Shown in pieces: positions 25,746-35,200 of a DNA stretch of 64,000 nt; the stretch's first letter is position 1; every line of letters begins with the position of its first letter. The notes under the pieces are model-generated. The model was not told the DNA's origin and did no database searches. It saw nothing but the letters and a program-made list of their open reading frames with translations. The position numbers were made by a program, and so were the translations under genes. The stretch comes from Casp-actino8 sp044358015 (lineage in GTDB: Bacteria > Actinomycetota > Acidimicrobiia > Acidimicrobiales > Ilumatobacteraceae): the NCBI GenBank assembly GCA_044358015.1, contig JBIKOO010000001.1:1-64000 (forward strand). The letters run 5' to 3'.

Positions 25746-26296
25746 ATCAACCCAGTTCATCAGCGCCTCACGTTGTGTTGGTGGGACTGATGGGCACGGG
25801 AAAAAGCACTGTTGGAAGACGTCTCGCTCACAAATTGGGTTGGGAGTTTCTCGATACCGATGACGAAATCAACCGTGTCACTGGGAAGACGGTTCGCCAA
25901 ATATTTGAATCTGTTGGTGAAGAGGCTTTCCGTCAACTTGAGCATGACGCCCTCGTTGCAGCAGTGCAGCATTCCAGTCCCCACATCATCGCAGGCGCAG
26001 GTGGCGTCATTTTGCGGGCCGACAACCGTGAACTATTGCGAACTGTTGAACATGTTGTGTGGCTAAATGCGCCACTTCATGTCCTCGTGGAAAGAATCGG
26101 ACAACGAGCGGTTAAGGGCGATGGACATCGACCCCTCATCGATGGCGACCCCTCCGCAAGGCTGGAAAAGCTCTACTCCGAACGAGAATCTTTGTATCGC
26201 GATGTGTCATCTGTTGAAATTGATGTTGAGGGATTACAGATTCCTGAAGTCATCGACCAGATTTTGGCCACGACGGGTTTGGAGGCAAAATTATGA
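25742..26296 (+). CDS. aroK: Shikimate kinase
   Basis: 184 residues. The P-loop is GLMGTGKSTVGRRLA, shikimate contacts are in FLDTDDEI (Asp) and the GAGGV motif (IAGAGGVILR), and the LID holds an Arg in RPLIDGDPSARL. It phosphorylates shikimate at O3. It is overlapped at both ends (ATGA) by aroC and aroB, so it is tightly coupled. There is no fusion to aroB, unlike in some bacteria. Confidence 0.94.
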   Translation: MNQPSSSAPHVVLVGLMGTGKSTVGRRLAHKLGWEFLDTDDEINRVTGKTVRQIFESVGEEAFRQLEHDALVAAVQHSSPHIIAGAGGVILRADNRELLRTVEHVVWLNAPLHVLVERIGQRAVKGDGHRPLIDGDPSARLEKLYSERESLYRDVSSVEIDVEGLQIPEVIDQILATTGLEAKL

Positions 26297-27309
26297 TTAT
26301 TCATCGCATTGATGTCCGTCTTCCTGGGCGCGAATATCCCGTTCTCATTGGACACGGAGTTTCTCAGCAGATCGGTCAATGGCTTCCAACAACTGCTCGT
26401 CGAGCGATCGTGGTAACGCAAAAAGAGATTCCAGTTTCTCTTGATCTTCCCATTGAGTCAAAAGTTGTCGCGATCGCTCAAGGAGAAAATACGAAGTCGC
26501 TGACAACGATTGAGAACCTGTGTCAAGAGTTCGCCGAAATGGGCATCACACGCAACGACGTGATCATCGGTGTTGGTGGGGGAATGGTCACTGACATCGC
26601 TGGTTTCGCAGCCTCTACATGGCATCGTGGCACTCCAGTTGTGCATGTGGCTACGTCACTTCTTGCGATGGTCGATGCAGCAATTGGTGGAAAGACCGGA
26701 GTCAACCTTCCACAAGGGAAGAACCTCGTTGGCGCTTTTTGGCAACCGAGTGCAGTTATCTGTGACCTTGATTTGCTTGACACTTTGCCAGCCCGTGAAT
26801 TGCGTTGTGGTCTTGGCGAAGTTGCCAAGTATCACTTCTTAACTGGCGACGATTTGTTGTCCCTTGAGTTAGATGAACGGGTCGCCCGTTGCGTCGGAAT
26901 CAAAGCGGCTTTTGTTGAGCAAGATGAACGTGAGTCTGGAAAACGAGCCTTCCTCAATTACGGTCACACTTTGGCTCACGCTTTAGAAACCGTGGGCAAT
27001 CATCAATTAGCCCACGGTGAAGCCGTGGCTATCGGCCTGATATTCGCAGCCCGTTTAGCCCAAGCACTAGGTCGAATTTCCCCGGACCGAGTGGACTACC
27101 ACGAACTAGTCGTTGGCAAGACTTACTCTTTGCAGACGCGTATGCCAGAGGGCATCGATATTGACCAACTTATGGCAGCCATGGCACGAGACAAAAAGGC
27201 TCTACACGGATTGACGTTTATTTTGGATTCGCCACAAGGTCTTGAGGTCGTGGCTGATGTGCCCGCAGACATCGTCCGAGCAGAACTAGTTCGATTCAGC
27301 CAAGCGTAA
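26293..27309 (+). CDS. aroB: 3-dehydroquinate synthase
   Basis: 338 residues. It cyclises DAHP to 3-dehydroquinate using NAD and zinc. The NAD-binding GVGGGMVTDIAGFAASTW, the substrate segment TSLLAMVDAAIGGKTGVN and the zinc ligands (Glu in GLGEVAKYH; His in LNYGHTLAHALE and LAHGEAVAIG) are all present. Length is normal. It overlaps aroK by four bases. The chain that makes DAHP (aroF/aroG) and aroA are not in the window. Confidence 0.95.
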   Translation: MIIHRIDVRLPGREYPVLIGHGVSQQIGQWLPTTARRAIVVTQKEIPVSLDLPIESKVVAIAQGENTKSLTTIENLCQEFAEMGITRNDVIIGVGGGMVTDIAGFAASTWHRGTPVVHVATSLLAMVDAAIGGKTGVNLPQGKNLVGAFWQPSAVICDLDLLDTLPARELRCGLGEVAKYHFLTGDDLLSLELDERVARCVGIKAAFVEQDERESGKRAFLNYGHTLAHALETVGNHQLAHGEAVAIGLIFAARLAQALGRISPDRVDYHELVVGKTYSLQTRMPEGIDIDQLMAAMARDKKALHGLTFILDSPQGLEVVADVPADIVRAELVRFSQA

Positions 27310-27338
27310 AGTTGCTCATCTCACTTGGTCGCAGCAAG

Positions 27339-27344
27339 TAGCGT
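27339..27344 (+). promoter_or_regulatory. Predicted -10 box of aroQ
   Basis: TAGCGT ends 7 bases before GTG 27352 and would give aroQ and the genes after it an internal leaderless promoter. Confidence 0.4.
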
Positions 27345-27351
27345 CAACACT

Positions 27352-27786
27352 GTGGGAATCATTCTTTTACTTCACGGTCCAAACCTCAACCTTCTTGGTC
27401 AGCGTGAGCCCGAAATCTACGGAACCGCAACTCTGGCTGAGTATGTTGCAAGCACAACCCGTTGGGCGAGTGAAGCCGGTTTCTCTCTTGAAGATTTCCA
27501 GACCAATCACGAAGGCCAAATAGTTGATGCAATACATGCGGCTCGCGGCAGAGTAGATGCGATCATCATCAATGCTGGGGCTTTCACCCATTACGCATGG
27601 AGCATTCATGATGCTCTTGCCACGTTTGCTGGTCCGGTGATTGAGGTACACATCTCAAATCCCAACGCCAGAGAGCCGTGGCGTCACACCAGCGTGATCG
27701 CTCCAGTCGCCAATGGAACGATTGCTGGTCTCGGAATTCTCGGTTATGAATTAGCCGTATCGGCAGTCACTCGTTTATTGAAGTGA
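27352..27786 (+). CDS. aroQ: Type II 3-dehydroquinate dehydratase
   Basis: 144 residues, normal for the small dodecameric class. LLHGPNLNLLGQREPEIYG carries the catalytic Tyr. FQTNHEGQIVDAIH, NAGAFTHYAWSIHDAL and EVHISNPNAREPWRHTS carry the remaining active-site residues (Asn, His, Arg). GTG 27352 begins right at the first strand as in homologues; a TTG at 27325 would add nine residues. It dehydrates 3-dehydroquinate to 3-dehydroshikimate for AroE. Confidence 0.93.
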   Translation: MGIILLLHGPNLNLLGQREPEIYGTATLAEYVASTTRWASEAGFSLEDFQTNHEGQIVDAIHAARGRVDAIIINAGAFTHYAWSIHDALATFAGPVIEVHISNPNAREPWRHTSVIAPVANGTIAGLGILGYELAVSAVTRLLK

Positions 27787-27793
27787 AGTAGAA

Positions 27794-28906
27794 ATGCCAC
27801 CACAACGTTCGCTGATGCGAGCCAAGAGATTGTTCGAGACGCTTGATCAAGGTGCGTCCGGCTCATGTTTATTAACCGATCTCGCCGATATTCGTTGGCT
27901 CACCGGATTTTCTGGTTCGCATGCTTGGCTTGTTGTTCACAATCACACCATGCATCTGTTGACCGATGGTCGCTATGTCGATCAAGCGCAAGCCGAAGTC
28001 TTTCAACATCAGGCCGAGGTCGAGATCGTTGAGTGTCGGACGCAATCGGCCATGCATACCGCGGTTGCATCGTTGACTTCAGGAACATCATATGTTCAGT
28101 TTCAGGACGCTCAAGTTTCGTACCAACTCTTTCAGTCACTCAGTACCGAGATAAAAGCGACATTGGTTCCCCTGCACGAATCAATCAAATTTCTTCGACG
28201 GTTCAAAGATGAAACTGAAATTGAACTCATCGAGACCGCCTGCCGTATTGCTGATCAAGCCCTTGATAAGTGTCGGCCACTTCTATCTGAGGGCCTGACC
28301 GAGTCTGATGTTCGAGATGAGCTTGACTACACAATGCGCAAACTCGGAGCCGACGGTCCGTCATATGACACCATCGTCGCTACGGGACCGACAAACGCCG
28401 CTCGACCACATCATCACCCCACCATGACCAAAATTGAAAATGGTCATACGGTCATCATTGATGTCGGTGCGCTGGTGGCCGGATATCACTCGGATATGAC
28501 GCGATCGTTCGTCGTCGGCCCTATGAATGATGAGCAATCTCGTTACTACGAGGCGGTTCACGAGGCTCAGCAGGCCGGAGTGGCCGCATGTCGACCAGGA
28601 GTTTTGGCTTCTGATATCGACTCCGCTTGCCGAAAAGTACTCGATAATGCCGGTCTCGCTCAGTACTTCACTCACGGCACCGGTCATGGAGTAGGCCTAG
28701 TTATCCATGAAGAACCGTTCATAAATTCCTCGTCAACGGCAATTCTTCAGCCTGGAGATGTCGTGACTGTCGAGCCTGGGCTCTATCGTGGGGGGTTCGG
28801 CGGTTTCCGTGTTGAGGACCTTGTGGTCATCACCGAACACGGTTGCCGAATTTTGAACTCATCTCCCAAGGATCCAACATGCCCGCCATTACAACTAACG
28901 ATCTGA
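27794..28906 (+). CDS. pepQ: M24 family Xaa-Pro peptidase
   Basis: 370 residues. An N-terminal creatinase-like domain (ADIRWLTGFSGSHAWLVV) is followed by the pita-bread metallopeptidase fold. The metal ligands are visible: Asp in VIIDVGALVAGYHSDMTR (two Asp), His in HGTGHGVGLVIHEEPF, Glu in TVEPGLY and Glu in RVEDLVV. It cleaves Xaa-Pro bonds in dipeptides or peptide N-termini. It lies between aroQ and efp, as in mycobacteria, and overlaps efp by 28 bases. A proline-peptide link with EF-P is suggestive but not shown. Confidence 0.9.
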   Translation: MPPQRSLMRAKRLFETLDQGASGSCLLTDLADIRWLTGFSGSHAWLVVHNHTMHLLTDGRYVDQAQAEVFQHQAEVEIVECRTQSAMHTAVASLTSGTSYVQFQDAQVSYQLFQSLSTEIKATLVPLHESIKFLRRFKDETEIELIETACRIADQALDKCRPLLSEGLTESDVRDELDYTMRKLGADGPSYDTIVATGPTNAARPHHHPTMTKIENGHTVIIDVGALVAGYHSDMTRSFVVGPMNDEQSRYYEAVHEAQQAGVAACRPGVLASDIDSACRKVLDNAGLAQYFTHGTGHGVGLVIHEEPFINSSSTAILQPGDVVTVEPGLYRGGFGGFRVEDLVVITEHGCRILNSSPKDPTCPPLQLTI

Positions 28907-29442
28907 AAAACGGCATCACGCTGCAACTTGATAACGGTCTTTTTACCGTCATCGAATTCCAGCACGTCAAGCCCGGCAAAGGTGGAGCATTCGTGCGCAC
29001 CAAGTTGCGCAACCTCAAGACGGGCAACGTCTTGGAAAAGACCTTCAACGCAGGTATCCGTGTTGAGCAGGCCATGCTTGAAAAGAAGGACATGCAGTTC
29101 TTGTACCGCGATGGCGATGACTATGTCTTCATGGACACCGAGTCCTACGACCAGATCAATGTTGCGCCGGTCGCCCTTGGAGATGCTGCTGACTACATCA
29201 TCGAATCAATGATCGCGATTATCGCGACGCATAACGCCGAAATTGTGTCTGTTGAAATTCCGGCTTCGGTTGAACTGCTGATTGCAAATACCGAACCCGG
29301 CATTCAGGGCGACCGAGTTTCAGGTGCGCGCAAGCCCGCTGAGTTGCAGACAGGTAAGACCATTCAGGTGCCGTTGTTCGTGAACATCGGCGACAAAGTT
29401 AAGGTCGATACTCGTTCAGGCGAATACTTGACGCGAGTCTGA
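28879..29442 (+). CDS. efp: Translation elongation factor P
   Basis: 187-residue factor that relieves ribosome stalling at polyproline. The KOW-like domain I carries the loop VKPGKGGAF with Lys34 at the position that inserts into the peptidyl-transferase centre. Domains II and III follow and end at VDTRSGEYLTRV. No EpmA/EpmB-type modifier is visible here. AAGGAT five bases before ATG 28879 sets the start inside the end of pepQ; an earlier in-frame ATG at 28843 would add 12 unconserved residues. Confidence 0.95.
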   Translation: MPAITTNDLKNGITLQLDNGLFTVIEFQHVKPGKGGAFVRTKLRNLKTGNVLEKTFNAGIRVEQAMLEKKDMQFLYRDGDDYVFMDTESYDQINVAPVALGDAADYIIESMIAIIATHNAEIVSVEIPASVELLIANTEPGIQGDRVSGARKPAELQTGKTIQVPLFVNIGDKVKVDTRSGEYLTRV

Positions 29443-29444
29443 TT

Positions 29445-29867
29445 GTGGCATCTCGCCGGTCGCGTTCATCGCATGTTGATCCTCGTTCGCAATCGCGTGA
29501 GCGTGCGTTGACTCTTCTGTACGAAGCGGATACCAAAAACCTTGACGGCCACGCGGTTCTCGCGGGGTTAGTTGATGATCCTGATCACGTCACAGCATTG
29601 ATTGTTCGCGGTGTTTCAGACATGGCCGCCGATATTGATCAACTCATCATCAGACACGCCGATGGTTGGACAATTGAGCGCATGCCGTGTCTTGACCGCA
29701 ATATTTTGCGTATGGCGACGTTTGAACTATTGAAACGCTCAGACATTCCCAAAGCCGTCATCATGGATGAAGCGGTCGAACTTGCCAAGACTTTCAGCAC
29801 TGACGATTCTGGCCGCTACGTCAATGGCGTGCTGTCTGCGATAGCTAAAGAAGTTCGCACCAGCTGA
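29445..29867 (+). CDS. nusB: Transcription antitermination factor NusB
   Basis: 140-residue all-helical protein. RSQSRERALTLLYEAD near the start and IERMPCLDRNILRMATFEL then IPKAVIMDEAVELAKTFST plus RYVNGVLSAIAKE are the standard helices. It binds boxA RNA with S10 in rRNA antitermination. It begins with GTG two bases after the efp stop and ends just before the convergent Rrf2 gene, closing the cluster. Confidence 0.93.
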   Translation: MASRRSRSSHVDPRSQSRERALTLLYEADTKNLDGHAVLAGLVDDPDHVTALIVRGVSDMAADIDQLIIRHADGWTIERMPCLDRNILRMATFELLKRSDIPKAVIMDEAVELAKTFSTDDSGRYVNGVLSAIAKEVRTS

Positions 29868-29877
29868 TATTTAAAAA

Positions 29878-30330
29878 CTAGGCGTGATGATTGGTCTCGG
29901 GCCACGGGCTTTTGCCGTTAGCCGCATCAGCCACATTGGCCAATGTGAAACCCGCGAGATGTTCACGCATATGGTCGCCAGTTTGCTTCCAAATGGCTAG
30001 TAAGACGCATTGACCTTCATGATCGCATGATCCGTCTTGATGGGGTTCACCAAAGTCACCCAAGGTAATCGGACCGTCAACGGCAGAAATAATGTCATTG
30101 AGTCGAATTTCTTCTGGAGTACGAGCCAAGGTGTACCCACCGCCAACTCCACGCTTTGACTTCACCAATCCCGCACCCTTTAGAGCCAACAGAATTTGCT
30201 CAAGATATGGCTGGGGAAGACCCGTACGATCTGCGATGTCACGAACCGATGTTGGTCCCGGTTCTCCAGCGTGCAAGGTAAGGGACAGTAAAGCCCGGCA
30301 GGCATAGTCACCTCTCGTTGAAACACGCAC
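29878..30330 (-). CDS. Rrf2 family transcriptional regulator
   Basis: 150 residues. A winged-helix domain (VRDIADRTGLPQPYLEQILLALKGAGLVKSKRGVGGGYTL) is typical of IscR/NsrR/RsrR relatives, which sense Fe-S status, NO or redox. Only two cysteines lie in the sensor region (Cys102-x5-Cys108); the third Cys of the IscR pattern is Trp114. So a cluster would need other ligands, as in some two-Cys relatives, or the sensor is different. GTG 30330 follows TACGAT by six bases. It is divergent from the phosphatase-family gene, which is a possible target. Confidence 0.86.
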   Translation of the reverse strand: MRVSTRGDYACRALLSLTLHAGEPGPTSVRDIADRTGLPQPYLEQILLALKGAGLVKSKRGVGGGYTLARTPEEIRLNDIISAVDGPITLGDFGEPHQDGSCDHEGQCVLLAIWKQTGDHMREHLAGFTLANVADAANGKSPWPETNHHA

Positions 30331-30336
30331 GCTCTC

Positions 30337-30342
30337 ATCGTA
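30337..30342 (-). promoter_or_regulatory. Predicted -10 box of the Rrf2 gene
   Basis: TACGAT, GAGAGC, GTG 30330 on the minus strand. Confidence 0.5.
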
Positions 30343-30455
30343 GGAGGTTGACGCCCCGATAATACGAATCTTCAGCGCATGGGTTCAATTCACCAAGTTT
30401 GAATAGAGACTTTTCGCCAGATTTAGTGAAAGATAGAGATGTGATTGTTTCGGAT

Positions 30456-31571
30456 ATGACTCCTGCGCCAGTGATTCCAAACTACGCAGCCGCCAATCTG
30501 ACTGGAATCATTCCGGGATGTCTGTTGGGAAGGCCGTCTCAGCGCCCCCAATGGTTTCCCCAACCTTTACAAGACGCCGAACGTATCGTTTTATTGGTCA
30601 TCGATGGTCTTGGCTACGAACAGTTACAAAGTCATGCCCATCTAGCGCCCCACCTCATGTCCCTCGAAGGTCGTTCGATAACGACGATCGCTCCCAGCAC
30701 GACCGCGAGTGCGTTGACCAGTTTGGTCACGGGAGCCTCTCCAGCCGAACACGGCATCGTCGGCTACCGCATGGACATGGGTGACTCAGTCATGAATTCT
30801 TTGCGCTGGTGGTCAGATACTCGAGACCTGCGTAAGGTTCATCCTCCCGCAACGGTGCAACCCATTCCACCGTTTGTCGGGATGTCGATTCCGGTGGTCA
30901 GTCGCACCGAACTTGAAGGGTCAGCATTCACCGAGGCTCACTTACGGGGGAGTCGTCCATGCGGATGGCGAGCCGCAAGTTCGATCGTCGCGCAGTGCAC
31001 ACAACTCATCTCGGCCGGTGAAAAGTTTGTCTATGCCTACTACGACGGCGTTGACAAAATTGCCCACGAACGCGGCTTTGGTGCGTACTACGACGCCGAG
31101 ATCGCAGCCACCGATTGGTTAGTCGGCACGTTGCTGAATGCGTTGCCTAGCGGCACAACATTGGCAGTGACTGCTGATCATGGCCAGGTGCAAGTTGACG
31201 ACAACGTGGTTCATCTGTCAGATGACATCAAGGCACTAGTGCATCATCAGTCCGGCGAAGGACGTTTTCGTTGGCTTCATGCCAAGCGCGGTCAAGAAGC
31301 AGAACTTTTGCAAGCGACATCTGAGGCGTACAGCAATATCGCGTGGGTGGCTTCACGAGATCAAGTGGTGGATGATGCATGGCTTGGACCGGCCAGAGGG
31401 GGACGAATGGCTGATCAAATCAAACGTCGATTGGGTGATGTCGCATTGGTACCTTTTACAGCGACAACTTTTGACGATCCCTTAGATTCGGGACCTTTCA
31501 GTTTGATATGTCGGCACGGTTCACTGACCGCCGCTGAAATGTTTGTTCCATTTCTCGCTCGGACAACGTGA
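30456..31571 (+). CDS. Alkaline phosphatase superfamily (phosphodiesterase/nucleotide pyrophosphatase-like) protein
   Basis: 371 residues from ATG 30456. The metal site is clear: LLVIDGLGYEQL (Asp), the Thr nucleophile region TTIAPSTTASALTSLVTGASP, YYDGVDKIAHERGFG (Asp/His) and AVTADHGQVQVDD (Asp-His), with a late RHGSLTAAE His. No signal peptide is seen, so it is probably cytosolic. It should hydrolyse a phosphodiester or phosphomonoester; the substrate is unknown. In-frame TTG 30399 and GTG 30441 are alternative starts, and no clear ribosome site decides. Confidence 0.83.
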   Translation: MTPAPVIPNYAAANLTGIIPGCLLGRPSQRPQWFPQPLQDAERIVLLVIDGLGYEQLQSHAHLAPHLMSLEGRSITTIAPSTTASALTSLVTGASPAEHGIVGYRMDMGDSVMNSLRWWSDTRDLRKVHPPATVQPIPPFVGMSIPVVSRTELEGSAFTEAHLRGSRPCGWRAASSIVAQCTQLISAGEKFVYAYYDGVDKIAHERGFGAYYDAEIAATDWLVGTLLNALPSGTTLAVTADHGQVQVDDNVVHLSDDIKALVHHQSGEGRFRWLHAKRGQEAELLQATSEAYSNIAWVASRDQVVDDAWLGPARGGRMADQIKRRLGDVALVPFTATTFDDPLDSGPFSLICRHGSLTAAEMFVPFLARTT

Positions 31572-31595
31572 AGTCGGCGTGAACTTGTGCGAAGG

Positions 31596-31601
31596 TAGAA
31601 T
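31596..31601 (+). promoter_or_regulatory. Predicted -10 box for bpa
   Basis: TAGAAT in the gap after the phosphatase-family gene. The start would give a short leader containing GTGAGGA (31613-31619), 7 bases before ATG 31627. Confidence 0.4.
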
Positions 31602-31626
31602 CTGACAATTGCGTGAGGACAAAACC

Positions 31627-32148
31627 ATGAGTATCTCTGATTCAAATAGCAACACTCCCAATTCCAATGCCGCCGAAGTGCTCGCCCAGGGGATTCCGCC
31701 TGCTCTACCCGAATCAGAAACACCCGTCACCGAATCGGTTACCGAACCAGCCAAGGTCATGCGCATCGGTTCAATGGTGAAGCAATTACTTGAAGAAGTA
31801 CGGACTTCGCAATTAGACGCAAGTAGTCGTGAACGTCTCGCCGAAATTTATGAACGCTCGGTCGTTGAGCTCGCCGATGCCTTATCGCCAGATCTCCAAC
31901 AAGAACTTCGGATGTTGGCGCTTCCTTTTTCCGATGGCATTCCGAGTGATGGCGAACTGCGCATTGCCCAAGCTCAATTGGTGGGCTGGCTCGAAGGTCT
32001 TTTCCATGGCATCCAGGCGACACTGTTCGCCCAACAAATGGCAGCGCGCCAACAATTTGAGCAATTACGACAAATCAATCCCGGAGGGCCGAACCAACAA
32101 CCAGGAAGTGACTCAAACTCTGGCGGACTCCCAGGAACTTACCTCTAG
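31627..32148 (+). CDS. bpa: Bacterial proteasome activator Bpa/PafE
   Basis: 173 residues. The conserved core is very clear: KVMRIGSMVKQLLEEVR, then RERLAEIYERSVVELADALSP, ELRIAQAQLVGWLEGLFHGI and LFAQQMAARQQFEQL, the helices that build the dodecameric ring in mycobacteria. That ring opens the 20S proteasome gate without ATP for unfolded clients. The C-terminus is GTYL, where mycobacterial Bpa has GQYL, the tail that docks into proteasome pockets. It therefore predicts a 20S proteasome elsewhere in this genome. It is preceded by GTGAGGA and followed by dnaE. Confidence 0.92.
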   Translation: MSISDSNSNTPNSNAAEVLAQGIPPALPESETPVTESVTEPAKVMRIGSMVKQLLEEVRTSQLDASSRERLAEIYERSVVELADALSPDLQQELRMLALPFSDGIPSDGELRIAQAQLVGWLEGLFHGIQATLFAQQMAARQQFEQLRQINPGGPNQQPGSDSNSGGLPGTYL

Positions 32149-32234
32149 GGCGCTGCTACTGTTCCTAGACCAAATCGATCAGATTTGGATTGACGAGATT
32201 TGGAATCCGAAGAATTCGGGATCCACCGAGATGT

Positions 32235-32241
32235 AAGGAGG
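32235..32241 (+). promoter_or_regulatory. Shine-Dalgarno sequence of dnaE
   Basis: AAGGAGG stands before three consecutive in-frame start-like codons, TTG 32242, GTG 32245 and TTG 32248. Spacing (0, 3 and 6 bases) favours TTG 32248 or GTG 32245. Confidence 0.65.
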
Positions 32242-32244
32242 TTG

Positions 32245-35200
32245 GTGTTGGGCGACTCTTTCACCCATCTCCATGTTCATACCGAGTTTTCCATGCTCGA
32301 TGGAGCCGCCAAGCTTGACGAACTCGTCGCCAAAGCAGTCGCCGACGGTCAACCTGCACTCGGAATGACCGACCACGGCAACATGTACGGAGTTCTCGAC
32401 TTCTATAAGGAGTGCCGAGCCCAGGGCGTGAAGCCCATTATCGGCACCGAGGCCTACATGGCCTACGAAACGCGTTTTGAACGTCCCAGTCGACGGGGTC
32501 AAGTTGACGATTCCGGCGGTGACACCGAAGGTGGCCGCAAGTTGTACTACCACCTCACCTTGCTCGCCGAAAACAATGTGGGGTACAAGAACCTCATTCA
32601 GTTATCAAGTTTGGCTTTTCTTGAGGGTTACTACTACCAGCCGCGAATGGACTGGGAGTTGCTAGAGAAGTACCACGAGGGTCTCATTGCGACGACTGGA
32701 TGTTTGGGTGGCCATGTCTTGCAATCGCTCCTGAAGGACGATTACAAAGACGCCAAAATCAAGGCGGCTCGTCTTCAAGAAATTTTCGGCAAAGACAATC
32801 TGTTCGTTGAGATCCAAGACCACGGATTAGCGGCGCAAACAAAGACTAATCCGCAGTTGCTGCAAATCGCCCAAGAAATTGGTGCGCCCGTCATTGCCAC
32901 CAACGACTCGCATTATGTGCATCGTCATGACAGCGATGCTCATGACGCACTGTTATGTGTTCAGACCAACTCAATGATCAACGATCCAAAGCGTTTTCGC
33001 TTTGAAGGCACCGAGCATTACCTCAAGACATCAAATGAAATGCGTTATGTGTTTCGCGAGGTTCCAGAAGCATGCGACAACACTCTGTGGATTGCCGAAC
33101 GTGCTGACGTCACCATCGAATTTGGCAAACCGCAATTACCGAACTTCAAAATTCCTCCGGGCTTTGCCGATGACGCGGCTTACCTTGATCACCTCACTCG
33201 CGAAGGTGCCAAACGCCGGTGGGGCGACAAACTTGCGCCGTCAATCGTTGAGCGTTTGGCGTATGAAACCAAAGTCATCTGCGATATGGGGTTCGCCTCG
33301 TATTTCTTGATCGTTTGGGACCTCATTCGTTACGCCAAAGACCAAGGCATTCGAGTCGGACCCGGACGTGGTTCGGCCGCTGGATGTGCTGTTGCCTATT
33401 GCTTAGGCATTACCGAAATTGACCCGATTCGTTACGACTTGCTTTTTGAACGATTCTTGAATCCGAGTCGAATTTCAATGCCCGATATCGACATGGACTT
33501 CGACTCCAGGTATCGCGAACAAATGATTCACTACGCGACTGACACTTATGGCCGTGAACATGTCGCCCAAATCATTACATTCGGCACGATCAAAGCGCGA
33601 AACGCTGTTCGCGACGCAGCGCGTGTGCTCGGTCATCCATACGCAGTGGGCGACAAACTGGCCAAAGCCATGCCACCGCTTGTCATGGGTCGCGATACAC
33701 CACTCAAATATTGTCTCGAGCTTGATCCGAAATACAAAGAGGGTTATCAGGCCGCTCAAGAACTCCGCGATATCTATGAGTCCGAAGAAGATATGCGCCA
33801 AGTCATCGATGTCGCCAAAGGACTCGAAGGCCTCAAGCGGTCAACCGGCATTCACGCCGCCGCCGTCGTTATTTCCAAGGAACCACTGACGTCGTATCTG
33901 CCGTTGCAACGTAAGCCTGAAGCTGGCAAACCCATTGAAGAGTCCCAAGTAACGACCCAGTTCGAAATGCATGGTGTTGAATCACTCGGCCTATTAAAGA
34001 TGGACTTCCTTGGTCTACGTAACTTGGACGTCATTTCCGATGCGATGGCGCTCATCCGTTTGTCAGAACCAGATTTTGATATTGATGCCATTCCGATCGA
34101 TAACAAGAAAACTTTTGAATTGCTGTCCCGTGGCGACACCATCGGTGTTTTTCAACTCGAATCTCCACCGATGCAGCAGTTGCTGCGTGCAATGGCACCG
34201 ACAAGTTTTGAAGATGTGTCGGCTGTGATTGCTTTGTATCGCCCGGGTCCAATGGGCGTCAATATGCACTACGACTTTGCCGATCGCAAAAATGGCCGCA
34301 AGAAGGTTGAGTACTTCCATCCAGACGCCGAAGAAGTTCTTGGCGACACCTACGGGCTCATGATTTACCAAGAAAGCGTGATGCGCGTTGCACAACGTTT
34401 TGCTGGTTACTCGTTGGCTGAAGCCGACAACTTGCGCAAAGCGTGCGGCAAGAAAGAACGCGCGCTCATGGAGAAAGAACGTTCGAAGTTCGAAGAGGGC
34501 TGCGCAACTTCGGGTTACGGCGACATTCTCGGCAAGCAGCTCTTCGACATCATTGAGAACTTTGCCGACTACGCGTTCAACAAGAGTCACTCATTTGGCT
34601 ACGGCTATATCTGTTACCAAACAGCGTTCCTCAAAGCGAATTATCCGGTCCAATACTTCGCAGCAATGCTCACAAGCGTTAAAGATAATCTTGATAAAGC
34701 AGCTGGCTATCTCGTTGACGCCCGAACAGGCGGAATCACCGTTGGACCGCCGAACATCAATGTTTCCGATGTTGATTTCACACCTCAAGTTGAAGAGCGA
34801 ATTATTCACTTTGGCTTGTCAGCAATCAAAGGCGTTGGTCAAGCCATTTGTGAACGCATTGTTGCCGAACGTCAAGCCAATGGACCTTTCGAATCTTTCC
34901 ATGATTTCGCAATGCGCGTGCCGACTGATTGTCTCAACAAGAAGGCAGCGGAATCGTTTATCAAAGCTGGTGCTTTCGACAGTTTGGGACATCCTCGTCA
35001 AGGTCTGATGGCCGTGTTTGAAAACATTGTTGACGACACCCTTTCTCGACGTGCCGAAGCCGATCAGGGTGTGATGAGTCTGTTCGATGCCATTGACACT
35101 GATACCGATCCTTCATTCGATCTTGATATTCCCATTCCTGAAAACGAATACGACAAATCAGTCAAGTTGAAATTCGAAAAAGAAATGCTGGGTCTGTACA

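Noticed and set aside
34063..35008. Long open frames on both strands within dnaE
   Set aside because: dnaE motifs run continuously through the region in the main frame; the other frames have no recognisable domain.
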